Assembly (NCBI GenBank): GCA_029262695.1
Contig: JAJCYV010000004.1
Span: 66,807 to 130,806 of the forward strand
DNA from: Chloroflexota bacterium
GTDB taxonomy: Bacteria > Chloroflexota > Dehalococcoidia > SM23-28-2 > RBG-16-64-32
DNA length: 64,000 bases
Direction: 5' to 3'
In this document: one piece after another, positions 52,516 through 60,697 of the stretch
How the letters are laid out: each line of letters opens with the position of its first letter
How positions within the stretch are numbered: the first letter of the stretch is position 1
Notes under the pieces: model-generated
Seen by the model: only the letters and a program-made list of their open reading frames with translations
Databases searched by the model: none
What the model was told of the DNA's origin: nothing
Program-made: the position numbers and the translations under genes

Positions 52516-52818
52516 CTAGTCCAGGCCGAGGTCCGCCCGCGCCTCGTCCGTCATCTTCTCCGGGTTCCACGGAGGGTCGAACGTGAACTCGACGTCGACG
52601 TCAGTCACGCCCGGCATGAGGCTGAGGAGCTCCTGTATCTGCTCCGTGATCATTGGCCCAATCGGGCACATCGGCGTCGTCAGCGTCATCATGATCTTCA
52701 CCGCGCGGTCCTCGTCGATACGGATGTCGTAAATGAGGCCGAGGTCGTAGATGTTGTAGTGCAGCTCCGGGTCGTAGATCTCCCGCAGCCCCTCGACGAT
52801 GTCGGCTTCAGTTACCAC
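52516..52818 (-). CDS. DUF59/MIP18-family metal-sulfur cluster assembly protein
   Basis: This 100-residue DUF59 protein (SufT/PaaD-like) is of the type involved in iron-sulfur cluster assembly or delivery. Conserved segments are REIYDPELHYNIYDLGLIYDI (cut: DPELHYNIYDLGLIY, about 16-30), MTLTTPMCPIGPMI (about 44-57) with the conserved Cys, and VTDVDVEFTFDPPW (about 71-84). The start is GTG 52818 with a GGAGGAGTGAGGAG region upstream, and TACAAT (52844-52839) may be the -10. The selenoprotein-like gene follows 9 nt downstream. Confidence 0.9.
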   Translation of the reverse strand: MVTEADIVEGLREIYDPELHYNIYDLGLIYDIRIDEDRAVKIMMTLTTPMCPIGPMITEQIQELLSLMPGVTDVDVEFTFDPPWNPEKMTDEARADLGLD

Positions 52819-52883
52819 TTTCGGCTCCTCACTCCTCCATTGTAGACGAGATCATCGTTACGTTAGTCCTCGAACGCCGGCGC

Positions 52884-52911
52884 TTGACAAGTTTCGGCAG
52901 GTCATTAGAAT
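52884..52911 (+). promoter_or_regulatory. Consensus-like promoter of the candidate small RNA
   Basis: TTGACA (52884-52889), a 16-nt spacer and TAGAAT (52906-52911). No coding gene follows on this strand. It is identical in hexamers and spacing to the hopanoid-operon promoter. Confidence 0.75.
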
Positions 52912-52917
52912 GGGGCC

Positions 52918-53002
52918 ATCCCGTTGAGCGAACGGCTCATACCCGCCGCTTAGCCCAAAGGGAGGGGTCAGACAGGGCGCCGTGCAGGCGCCTTGTTTGT
53001 TT
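52918..53002 (+). ncRNA. Candidate small non-coding RNA, about 85 nt
   Basis: Transcription from the promoter at 52884-52911 would begin near 52918 and end at the terminator at 52974-53002. No ORF with a start signal exists in the span. Two mutually exclusive stems are possible near the 5' end: CCGTT/AACGG (52921-52935) and TGAGC/GCTCA (52925-52939). A purine-rich AAAGGGAGGGG stretch follows. I do not recognise an RNA family. Confidence 0.65.
52974..53002 (+). terminator. Intrinsic terminator of the candidate small RNA
   Basis: GGCGCC-GTGCA-GGCGCC (52976-52992), extended by A-T and G-T outer pairs, is followed by TTGTTTGTTT. The T-run is on the + strand, so it does not serve the sbcC gene ending at 53009 on the other strand. 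Confidence 0.75.
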
Positions 53003-53008
53003 CCGGGG

Positions 53009-55366
53009 CTACTCCACCGTGACGCTGCTGCCCGTCTGCGTCTTGTGCACCTTTATCCGCGCCGGCATCCGCTCCGCCAGTGCCGGTAGGTGGGTGATCA
53101 CGCCGATCAGCCGGCTGCGGTCCTCCCCCAGCACCTCCAGCGCCGACGCCACGTCATCAAGCGTTTCGTCGTCCAGGTTCGAGAAGCCTTCATCGATGAA
53201 GAGGCTCTCCAGCGTGCCTCCCGCCTCCTCTCCTGCCAGGCTGGGAAGCTGCTCCGCCAGCGCCAGCGCCAGCGCCAGCGAGGCGAGGAACGTCTCGCCG
53301 CCGCTCAGCGTCTTCACGGAGCGCTTCTCGCCGCCGTTCCAGCGGTCCTCAATTGAGAAGTCCTGCCCTTCGACCACGAAATCGTAGCGGCCGCCCGAAA
53401 TCTCCAGCAGCCGCCGTGAGCCGTCGCGCGCCAACGTCTGCAGCGCGCTCTCCCGGATGAACGTCGGGAAGGCGTTCGTCTGCAGCAGCGAAGCCAGGTC
53501 CCGTGCCAGCGATGCCTCCTCGCGCGCTGTCTTCTCCTCAGCCCCCAGCTCCTTCGCCTTCTCGATGTTCGCCTCGATCGTCCGGATGCGCGTTTTGCCG
53601 GCGCCGATCGCCTGGTTCAGCTCCGCCTCGCGGCTCCGGGCGTCCTGCGCCCGGTCGCGGAGCGCCGGCGCGGCGTCCTTCCCCTCGTCCAACGCGCGCA
53701 GGATGTCGTCCCAACCGGAGCGAGAAGCCGACTCGTGCAGCTTCTTCTCGGCTTCTGACGTCTTCTCCGCAGCGGCCTTCGCCTCGGCGCCGGCGGCCTC
53801 CAGCGCGCCTTGCAGGCGGCCCAGGTCGGTCGTCGCCGCGGCCATTCCGGCGGTGATCTCGGCGAGCGCCTTGTTCTGGGCCGCGAGGCCGGTTGTGAGC
53901 TGCTTACGCTCGGCCTCCGCCTTCTCCAGCAGCGCCAACTGTGCCGCGATCTGTTTCGCCGGTGGCGGTTCGTCCCCGAGCGTCTCCTTGAGGCTCGCGC
54001 GGCGCCCCTCGACGCGCCTCGTGGCGGCGTCGCGGCTCGTCGCCTGCGCCTCGGCCTGCGCCTGCAGCTGCGTGAGCGTGCGCTGGGCCGAGTCGTGCTT
54101 CTTGCGCGCGTCGTCTGATGCGTCCGCCGTCTTCTTCGCTGCCGCCTGCGCGTCCCTGAGAACCGGATGGTCGATGTGCGGAAGCTCGCCGACGCTCCGC
54201 CCGCAGACGGGGCAGGGATCGCCGGCTTCGAGCCGCTGCTGGAGCGCCGCAGCGGCGTTCCCGCGACGCGCCGCATCAAGCGCCTCGTCCGCGGCCTTCA
54301 ACGCCTTCTCGGCGCTCTCGCGGGCGCTCGATGCCTTCTCCGCGTCTGCCGCCGCTGCCGTTACCTTCGATTCCAGCGTGACGCGCTCCTTGTCGAGCTT
54401 CGCCAGCGCCCTCTCTTCCTTCGTCAGTTCGTCCGCGATCCGCGTCGCCTCCCGGAAGCGCAGGTATTCGTCCGGGTCGAACGTGTTCCCCTCCAGCCGC
54501 TTCTCGAGCGCCGCGACCTCCTTGCGGATCGCCTCGGCCTTCGTCTCGCCGGTCCGCGCCGCCTCCTTCGCCGCGCTCAGGCGCTTTTCGGCTTCGCCGA
54601 GCTTCGCCGCGGCCGTGCGCTGCTGCTCGTGAGCGCCGGACAGTGCCTCGGCGGTCACGCGCGCCTCTTCGAGCGCTTCTCGGGCGGACGTCGCGTTCTT
54701 CGCCTCGGTCCTGTGGGTCGCCAGCTCATTCTTCGCCTCTTTGAGCGCCGCCGGAGTGGCGTCCGCGAGTTCAGTGGCCAGGCGCTCGGCGTTGCGGTCC
54801 GCGTTCTCCTTCTGGCGGGCGGCGATCGCGTTCGCGGCGCGCTGCATGTCCGCGTAGATGCCCAGCCGCAGCAGGCCATCGAGCACACGGCGGCGCTGAT
54901 CGCGATCGCCGGAGAGGAACTCCTGGAACTCGCCCTGCGGCAGGAGCACGGAGCGGATGAACGCTTCGTAGTCCATGTGCAGTAGCCGCTCGATGTAGGC
55001 GTTCGTGTCGCGCACGCGTTCGACGTCCTCGGACCGCCACTCGCCGGTCTCCTTATCGAGGCGCTCGAGCTGGGGTGGTCGCTGGCTCTTGCGGCCGGAC
55101 TCGCGGAAGACCCGGTAGCTGTCGCCCTTCACCACGAACTCCAGCGACACCTTGAGCCGCTCCTCACCCTGGCTGATCAGCTCTCGTATCGAGCGGCCGA
55201 TGCGTGGCGCCTGCCCGAAGAGCGCATAAGTGATGGCGTCGACGAGCGACGACTTCCCCGCGCCCGTCGGTCCGGTGATCGCGAAGAGATCGAGGTCCGT
55301 GAAGTCGACTTCGACCGGCCTGCGGAACGCCGTCAGGCCCTGCACCGAGAGCTTAGTCGGCCGCAT
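53009..55366 (-). CDS. sbcC: SbcC/Rad50-type ATPase
   Basis: This 785-residue SMC-like ATPase partners SbcD in DNA double-strand-end processing. The N-terminal Walker A is GPTGAGKSSLVDAITYALFG (about 32-51). Long coiled coils flank the zinc-hook motif CPVC (about 387-390, in DPCPVCGRS). The C-terminal part has the ABC signature LSGGETFLASLALALALAE and Walker B LFIDEGFSNLD. It is somewhat shorter than E. coli SbcC. It overlaps sbcD by 14 nt and ends the nurA-herA-sbcD-sbcC operon. Confidence 0.95.
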   Translation of the reverse strand: MRPTKLSVQGLTAFRRPVEVDFTDLDLFAITGPTGAGKSSLVDAITYALFGQAPRIGRSIRELISQGEERLKVSLEFVVKGDSYRVFRESGRKSQRPPQLERLDKETGEWRSEDVERVRDTNAYIERLLHMDYEAFIRSVLLPQGEFQEFLSGDRDQRRRVLDGLLRLGIYADMQRAANAIAARQKENADRNAERLATELADATPAALKEAKNELATHRTEAKNATSAREALEEARVTAEALSGAHEQQRTAAAKLGEAEKRLSAAKEAARTGETKAEAIRKEVAALEKRLEGNTFDPDEYLRFREATRIADELTKEERALAKLDKERVTLESKVTAAAADAEKASSARESAEKALKAADEALDAARRGNAAAALQQRLEAGDPCPVCGRSVGELPHIDHPVLRDAQAAAKKTADASDDARKKHDSAQRTLTQLQAQAEAQATSRDAATRRVEGRRASLKETLGDEPPPAKQIAAQLALLEKAEAERKQLTTGLAAQNKALAEITAGMAAATTDLGRLQGALEAAGAEAKAAAEKTSEAEKKLHESASRSGWDDILRALDEGKDAAPALRDRAQDARSREAELNQAIGAGKTRIRTIEANIEKAKELGAEEKTAREEASLARDLASLLQTNAFPTFIRESALQTLARDGSRRLLEISGGRYDFVVEGQDFSIEDRWNGGEKRSVKTLSGGETFLASLALALALAEQLPSLAGEEAGGTLESLFIDEGFSNLDDETLDDVASALEVLGEDRSRLIGVITHLPALAERMPARIKVHKTQTGSSVTVE

Positions 55367-56549
55367 TCAACGAATCCGTAGGACTGCTGGCCTCTTCGTG
55401 CAGCCGGTTGAACAGCGCCAGCAGCGCCGCCCCCGGCTCGGAGCCGTACGCGCCCTGGTGATACGTCGTGAACAGATCCTGCGCCGACATCCGCTGCAAC
55501 GGCGGCCCCGCGTCTTCCGCCTCCTCGTCCGTACGCTCGACGACGATGTCGACGGCGTTCGGGACGATCTCGCGGACCTGCTCAGCCAGCCCGGGCAGCG
55601 GCCGGTCCACCTTTACGAACACCTTCACGTAGTCCTCGGTGATCTCCGGAGCCAGCGTCTTCAACTGGTCCAGCGTGGCACCTTCCTTGTGGCTGCCGAC
55701 GTTGCGCAGCCGCTTCGGAGCCGTCAGCGGAACCGACCGTACCTTCGCCTTGCGTCCGGGCGCGACGTCCACCACGTTCACGCGCTTCGTCTGACCGGCC
55801 TCGCCGAAGTCGCACTGCAGCAGCGAGCCGCTGTACGCGCCGTTCGCCAGGCCGGTGTCCTGCGGCATGTGCAGGTGGCCGAGCGCGACGTACTGCGCCG
55901 TCGATGGCAGTGCCTGCTGCCTCACGACATAACTCTGTCCCATGTGCAGCGGCCGCTCGCCGCTCTCCGGTCCGCCCACCTTCGCGTCGTCGATCAGCAG
56001 GTGGGTGGTGAGCACGTTCACGGTGTCTTCGCGGAACGCCGTGCAGACGTGCGCCAGCATCTGTGCGACGCCGTCCGCGTACTCTTCGACGTGCTTGCCC
56101 TCGATCATCAGCGTCTCGAAGTCCCGCACGCGGCGCTCGTTGACCCACGGCAGGGCGGCGATGATCGCGGTTTCGGCGCCGTCTCGCGAAGGCAGCTCGA
56201 TCGCGCCGCCGTCGTCCACGCTGACAGGCTCTCCCCGGACGTGGATTCCCAGGTGGCGGAGCACCGGCGCGTATGCGTTCCAGCGGCGCGGGTGATCGTG
56301 GTTGCCCGCGATGACGATGGCCGGGATGCCCGCGCTGGCCAGCTCGCCGAAGAAGTGGAAGACGATGCGCTCGGCCTCCGGCGTCGGCACGGCCGAGTCG
56401 AACACGTCGCCGGCGACGAGCACGCAGTCGGCCCCTTCACTCTTTGCGATATGGAGGACCTCGGCGAGAGCGGCGGCGTACTCATCGTCGCGCTTGCGGT
56501 TGCGGAGCTGCTTGCCGACGTGCCAGTCAGACGTGTGTAAGAAGCGCAT
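55353..56549 (-). CDS. sbcD: SbcD/Mre11-type nuclease
   Basis: This 398-residue metallophosphoesterase nuclease works with SbcC at DNA ends and hairpins. All motifs are present: FLHTSDWHVGK (about 3-13), VAGDVFDS (about 45-52), VIAGNHDHP (about 79-87), LTTHLL and LGHLHMPQ. The N-terminal DWHVG and GNHDH residues hold the two metals. It begins 33 nt after herA and overlaps sbcC by 14 nt. Confidence 0.96.
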   Translation of the reverse strand: MRFLHTSDWHVGKQLRNRKRDDEYAAALAEVLHIAKSEGADCVLVAGDVFDSAVPTPEAERIVFHFFGELASAGIPAIVIAGNHDHPRRWNAYAPVLRHLGIHVRGEPVSVDDGGAIELPSRDGAETAIIAALPWVNERRVRDFETLMIEGKHVEEYADGVAQMLAHVCTAFREDTVNVLTTHLLIDDAKVGGPESGERPLHMGQSYVVRQQALPSTAQYVALGHLHMPQDTGLANGAYSGSLLQCDFGEAGQTKRVNVVDVAPGRKAKVRSVPLTAPKRLRNVGSHKEGATLDQLKTLAPEITEDYVKVFVKVDRPLPGLAEQVREIVPNAVDIVVERTDEEAEDAGPPLQRMSAQDLFTTYHQGAYGSEPGAALLALFNRLHEEASSPTDSLNAAD

Positions 56550-56581
56550 CGTTCGGGCGCCTCAGGACGCGCGGCCGGCGC

Positions 56582-58243
56582 TCACGACTTGAACCCCTTC
56601 GGCACGGCGGTCGGCTCCGCGACCTCGTCCGGCCGCGTGGCCCAGGCCGGGAACGGAAACTGCAGCAGCAGCGGCACCGGGATCTCCGGCTGGTGCATGA
56701 ACATGCTGCCGGGCTTCAGCAGCGACGCCCGCGCCCGCGCCGCCTGCGTCAAGAAGCCGTACTCGCTGCGTTCGGCCTCGGCGGCGTCGAGGCGGCCGGC
56801 GATGCGGAAGCTGGCGTTGGCGACAACCCGCCGCTCGACCTCGCTCGCCGTCTGCTGCGCGCCGATGAGGATCACGCCCAGGCTGCGGCCGCGCTCGGCG
56901 ATGTCCAGCACTACTTCCTTGATCGGGCTCCAGCCCTCGCGCGGGGCGTACTTGTTCAGCTCGTCGAGGACGACGAAGACCAGCGGTTGCCGCGCTCCGT
57001 GCTTGTCCTTCTCCTCGAGCAGTTGCTTGAGCACCACACCGACGACGAAGCGCTTCGCCCGGTCGTGCAGGCCGTGGATGTCGATAACGTTGAGCTGGCT
57101 CGCAGCCCACTCGATCCGGTGCCGCTCCTCGTCCTCCTTCGTGTCGAGCTTGCGGATGAGGTGGCCCGCCGTGTCCGCGGACGCCGCCAGCCGCCGCAGG
57201 AACGCGTCCTGCGTGCCCGTCGCCAGGTTCCCGCGCGAGAACACCGCTTCGCGCTGATCGCTGATGTGCTCCGTGAGGTCCTCGAACGTCGTGATGCGCG
57301 TGCCGTCGATCTCGACCCAGGTGCGGTCCTTCGGCTGGCCCTGCGTCTCGTGATACAGATAGCGCTCGACGACCGAGACGGCGTACGAGAGCTGGCTCGT
57401 CTCGCTGTCCGCCTCCGCGAAGAGGAAGCGCAGCATGCGGTTCTGGCAGAACTCGCGCAGCGACCAGCAGTAAGCCGAAACGCCGTCCTGCCGCGAGCCC
57501 AGGCTGTGCACGATCTCGAACGTGCTGTTCTTGCTCGCCGGCGACCAGAGCCCAACGTCCTGGAACGGAGCGCAAGGCAGGCCGAGCTGTTCGTACTTCT
57601 CCTCGTGCTCGGGCGTCAGCCCGGCGTTCGGCTTGTCGGCGAACATCAGGTCCTCGCCCTTGACGTTGAAGATCACCGCGCGGGCGTTGTGGCCCTGCGC
57701 TCCCAGCACGTTCGAGTGAAAGAGGCTGTAGAGGAGGAACATCGAGTAGCTCGTCTTCGTCGCCACCCCGGAGATGCCCGAGATGTTGACGTGCGCGCCC
57801 CGCGTCCCGTCGAGGAACTCGAGGTTGCCCCAGATCGGGTCGCCCTCGCGCGAGAGGCCGGCCGCGAACCTGCTCTTCATCCCGTCGAAGTAGAGCGCCA
57901 CGTCCCGCTGTTCGCCCTCCGCGCGTTCGGCCGGCTGTCCAGGCTGCGGCGGCACGAAGATCTCCGGCTCGATGCGCGTCACCGAAACGTGCGCCGCCGT
58001 CGCGATGCCCACCGGCAGCACGCCCTCGGCCGCGCGGAAGACGTCCGAGTCGAACCTGGCGCCCTCGTACTTGGCGCGCACCATGTCCACGACGCCATAG
58101 AGCGTGATCTCGCCGCGGTCCGGCACCGTCGTCCTGACGGCAACGATGTCGTCGAGCTGCAGGTAGCGCTCCTCGCCGACGCCCACCCAGAAGTCCAGCG
58201 GGTGCGCCGGGTCTGTGCCGAGCACGCGTCCGACGTCCGTCAT
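56582..58243 (-). CDS. herA: HerA-like DNA translocase
   Basis: This 553-residue HAS-barrel/FtsK-like ATPase of the HerA family pumps DNA in the NurA-HerA machine. The P-loop reads GISGVATKTSY (about 155-165), a variant without the Gly before Lys. Walker B is LVFVVLDELNKYAP (about 423-436). The Arg-rich IAGRLDAAEAERSEYGF region follows. ATG 58243 is used because family N-termini begin with such a barrel; the frame stays open upstream through the palindromic repeat. It lies between nurA and sbcD. Confidence 0.87.
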   Translation of the reverse strand: MTDVGRVLGTDPAHPLDFWVGVGEERYLQLDDIVAVRTTVPDRGEITLYGVVDMVRAKYEGARFDSDVFRAAEGVLPVGIATAAHVSVTRIEPEIFVPPQPGQPAERAEGEQRDVALYFDGMKSRFAAGLSREGDPIWGNLEFLDGTRGAHVNISGISGVATKTSYSMFLLYSLFHSNVLGAQGHNARAVIFNVKGEDLMFADKPNAGLTPEHEEKYEQLGLPCAPFQDVGLWSPASKNSTFEIVHSLGSRQDGVSAYCWSLREFCQNRMLRFLFAEADSETSQLSYAVSVVERYLYHETQGQPKDRTWVEIDGTRITTFEDLTEHISDQREAVFSRGNLATGTQDAFLRRLAASADTAGHLIRKLDTKEDEERHRIEWAASQLNVIDIHGLHDRAKRFVVGVVLKQLLEEKDKHGARQPLVFVVLDELNKYAPREGWSPIKEVVLDIAERGRSLGVILIGAQQTASEVERRVVANASFRIAGRLDAAEAERSEYGFLTQAARARASLLKPGSMFMHQPEIPVPLLLQFPFPAWATRPDEVAEPTAVPKGFKS

Positions 58244-58265
58244 CGCAGCCGATTCCTCTTCATGA

Positions 58266-58294
58266 TTCCGAGGGTCAGGCTTCAGCCTGACGCC
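58266..58294. repeat. 29-nt palindromic repeat, copy 2 (nurA end / herA leader)
   Basis: Identical to 50984-51012. The nurA stop codon TGA (58284-58282, reverse) and its last two codons (Ser-Gly) lie inside the repeat. Confidence 0.9.
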
Positions 58295-59253
58295 ACCGCC
58301 ACCTCCTGTGCGAAATGAACCTCGATGTGGCGGCGGATCCACTCGTGGTCACCCAGCGAGTGGCGCAGCTGTTCCTCCAGCCCGCCGATCGGGTACAGGT
58401 TCTGCGGCGCGCGCGGGTCGTGCATCGAATCCGAAGCGAACGCCGGCAGGTGGCACGCTGTCAGGTCGGCCAGCCGCACCGCCGCCTCGATACCGATCGT
58501 CTCCAGCGTCTCCACGCGGACGACGCCGGCCCACGCGTGGTCGATCGCGCGCCCCTCGGTCAGCCGCAGGTACCAGGAGTAGACGGCGCGGTCGCGGCCG
58601 ATGCGGAAGAGCGGCGTGCGCGTCCTTGGCACTAGCGTTGCGATCACGCCCGCCTGTTCGTCGTCCAGGTAGCGCTTGTGGATCGTCTTGATCAAGCCGA
58701 TCACCATCGCCTTGCGCTTCGGCTGCCAGTTGAGCCGCCCGTCGACGACGACCATCTCGTGCCCGCCCTCGTCCAGCCTCTCGCCCAGCGCTATCTCGGC
58801 CTCGCGGCGGGCGCTCTGCACCGCCTCTTGCACGCCGCCAAGCCCGCTCGCGGCCGTCGGGCGCGACGTGAACTCCAGCGTCGCCTCGCCACAGGGAACC
58901 GACACCGCAGGGTGCGTCTCGCCGTCCGCGAGCGCCAGCACGCGCAGCGGCGTCTCGGCGGCTACGGTCGAGCCGCCCTCGCGCGCGAAGACGGCGCCGA
59001 CGGCCACCGAGGCGAACGCACCGTAGACAGGCCGGCCGTCGCGATCGCCGATGACGCGCATCTCGACGCGCTGCACGCCGTCGACGAAGGCGATCGTTTC
59101 CGGGCGTTCGACGAACTGCGGCTCACGCGCCCGCCAGTCGTCCGTCTCGACGAACGGGTCGACGTCCGGCTGCGGGCCGGTCTCGTCTTCCTCGATCTGG
59201 ACGGCGGACTCATACGAGGGAGTCCAGGGGTCGAGGCGAAGGGTCAGGGGCAT
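58282..59253 (-). CDS. nurA: NurA-domain nuclease
   Basis: This 323-residue NurA nuclease resects DNA with HerA. Acidic catalytic positions are seen in IAFVDGVQRVEMRV (about 55-68) and MVVVDGRLNW (about 172-181). YPIGGLEEQLRHSLGDHEWIRR near the C-terminus (shortened here) is the usual NurA end. The start is ATG 59253, supported by a promoter with GACCCT 7 nt upstream; an upstream-extended frame has no support. The end is set by the palindromic repeat. It is the first gene of the operon. Confidence 0.85.
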   Translation of the reverse strand: MPLTLRLDPWTPSYESAVQIEEDETGPQPDVDPFVETDDWRAREPQFVERPETIAFVDGVQRVEMRVIGDRDGRPVYGAFASVAVGAVFAREGGSTVAAETPLRVLALADGETHPAVSVPCGEATLEFTSRPTAASGLGGVQEAVQSARREAEIALGERLDEGGHEMVVVDGRLNWQPKRKAMVIGLIKTIHKRYLDDEQAGVIATLVPRTRTPLFRIGRDRAVYSWYLRLTEGRAIDHAWAGVVRVETLETIGIEAAVRLADLTACHLPAFASDSMHDPRAPQNLYPIGGLEEQLRHSLGDHEWIRRHIEVHFAQEVAVASG

Positions 59254-59260
59254 CGGCTTG

Positions 59261-59289
59261 AGGGTCGCGTTTGGCTGCGCACAAGTCAA
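59261..59289 (-). promoter_or_regulatory. Promoter of the nurA-herA-sbcDC operon
   Basis: TTGACT (59289-59284), a 17-nt spacer and GACCCT (59266-59261) on the reverse strand, 7 nt before the nurA ATG. Confidence 0.5.
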
Positions 59290-59346
59290 CGGAAGCAGCC
59301 GCGCGAATTGTTGGCAAGGCCCAAGTGGCACGGGAGGCGGGAACAT

Positions 59347-59374
59347 GGAACATGGTTACGCTCATCCTTGTTCC
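59347..59374. terminator. Hairpin between the acyl-CoA dehydrogenase and nurA genes
   Basis: GGAACATGG (59347-59355) pairs with CCTTGTTCC (59366-59374) with one T-T mismatch. It lies downstream of the dehydrogenase stop (59400). No clear T-run follows on that strand. Confidence 0.4.
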
Positions 59375-59399
59375 AGGTTTCGAGTTCCCTGACCCTGGA

Positions 59400-60548
59400 T
59401 CAGAACGCGCTGACGCCCAGCACTTCGCGGCCCAGCAGCAGCTTCTGGATCTGCGTCGTCCCCTCGTACAGCGAGAGGCCGATCGCGTCGCGCAACAGCC
59501 CCTCCACGGGGTACTCGCCCAGGTAGCCGACGCCGCCGTGCAGCGAGATCGCCGTGCGCGCTGCCTTGACGGCGGCCTCCGTCGCGAAGTGCTTCGCCAT
59601 CACGACGTGCTTCGTCGCGCGCTCGCCGGCGTCGCGCGTCTGCGCGGCCTGCACCGTCAGCAGGCGCGCCGCCTCGCAGTCGGTCGCCATATCCGCTACC
59701 ATCTCCTGGATCAGCTGGTGGCCCGCGATCGGCTTGCCCCACTGCTCGCGCTGGTTTGCGTAGTTCACGCAGGCGTCGAGGCACGACTGGATGATGCCGA
59801 CCGCGCACGCCGCCGTCGACGTCCGGCCGGACTCCAGCGACGTCTGCGCGATCTTGAAGCCGTCGCCTGCCTCGCCCAGCACGCGGTCGTCGCCGACGCG
59901 GACGCCGTCGAAGAAGAGCGCTGCTGTGTTGGAAGCGTTCAGTCCGAGCTTGTCTTCGATGCCCTGCCGCTCCAGGCCCGGTGCGTCGCCATCGACCACG
60001 AACGCGGCGACACCCTTGTGCCGCGCGCCGGGATCCGTCTGCGCGAAGACGACGATGACGTCGGCCTGGCCGCCGTTCGAGATCCAGAACTTGCTCCCGT
60101 TGAGCACCCAGTCGTCGCCGTCACGCTGTGCGGTCAGCTCCATCGCCGCCGGGTCCGACCCGACGTTCGGCTCGGTCAGCGCGAAAGCGCCGACCTTCTT
60201 CGCCGAGAAGAGGTCTGGCAGCCAGCGTTGACGCTGCTCATCGTCCCCGAAGTTGCAGACGGCCGTGCTCACGAGCGAGAGCTGTACGGTCAGCGCCGCC
60301 GTGAACACCGAAGGGCTCGCGCCGCCGATCGCCTCGCACAGCAGCACGTACGAGACGTTGTCGATTCCCGCGCCGCCGTACTCCTCGGGAAAGGGCCCGG
60401 CGAGGAGGCCGTTCTCCGCCAGCTTGCCCATGATCTCCAGCGGGAACGTTTCGTCGTTGGCGCGCTCGCGGACGTGCGGTCGTATCTCGCGCTCGGCGAA
60501 CGCCTTCGCCGTGTTGTAGATCATGCGTTGGGCTTCGGTGAGTTGCAT
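59400..60548 (-). CDS. Acyl-CoA dehydrogenase (short-chain type)
   Basis: This 382-residue FAD-dependent acyl-CoA dehydrogenase contains the domain segments AFALTEPNVGSDPAAMEL (about 121-138), FWISNGGQADVIVVFA (FAD site), and the C-terminal LYEGTTQIQKLLLGREVLG (about 361-379), with the Glu of YEGT as the usual catalytic base in short- and medium-chain enzymes. The start is ATG 60548, supported by AGGAGCACCAG before it; upstream frame is open but not conserved. It is monocistronic. The chain-length preference is unknown. Confidence 0.93.
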   Translation of the reverse strand: MQLTEAQRMIYNTAKAFAEREIRPHVRERANDETFPLEIMGKLAENGLLAGPFPEEYGGAGIDNVSYVLLCEAIGGASPSVFTAALTVQLSLVSTAVCNFGDDEQRQRWLPDLFSAKKVGAFALTEPNVGSDPAAMELTAQRDGDDWVLNGSKFWISNGGQADVIVVFAQTDPGARHKGVAAFVVDGDAPGLERQGIEDKLGLNASNTAALFFDGVRVGDDRVLGEAGDGFKIAQTSLESGRTSTAACAVGIIQSCLDACVNYANQREQWGKPIAGHQLIQEMVADMATDCEAARLLTVQAAQTRDAGERATKHVVMAKHFATEAAVKAARTAISLHGGVGYLGEYPVEGLLRDAIGLSLYEGTTQIQKLLLGREVLGVSAF

Positions 60549-60697
60549 CTGGTGCTCCTGTGCGCTTGTGCGTGCACAGGATACCAATACGGGCGCGGCA
60601 GCGAAAACCGGCCCGGAGCGGACGTGCTCTTTCGGGCCGGTATCCATGGTCGCGCGGGTAGTCCGCCGCGGTAAGACGGGCCGACAGTTGACGCGCG

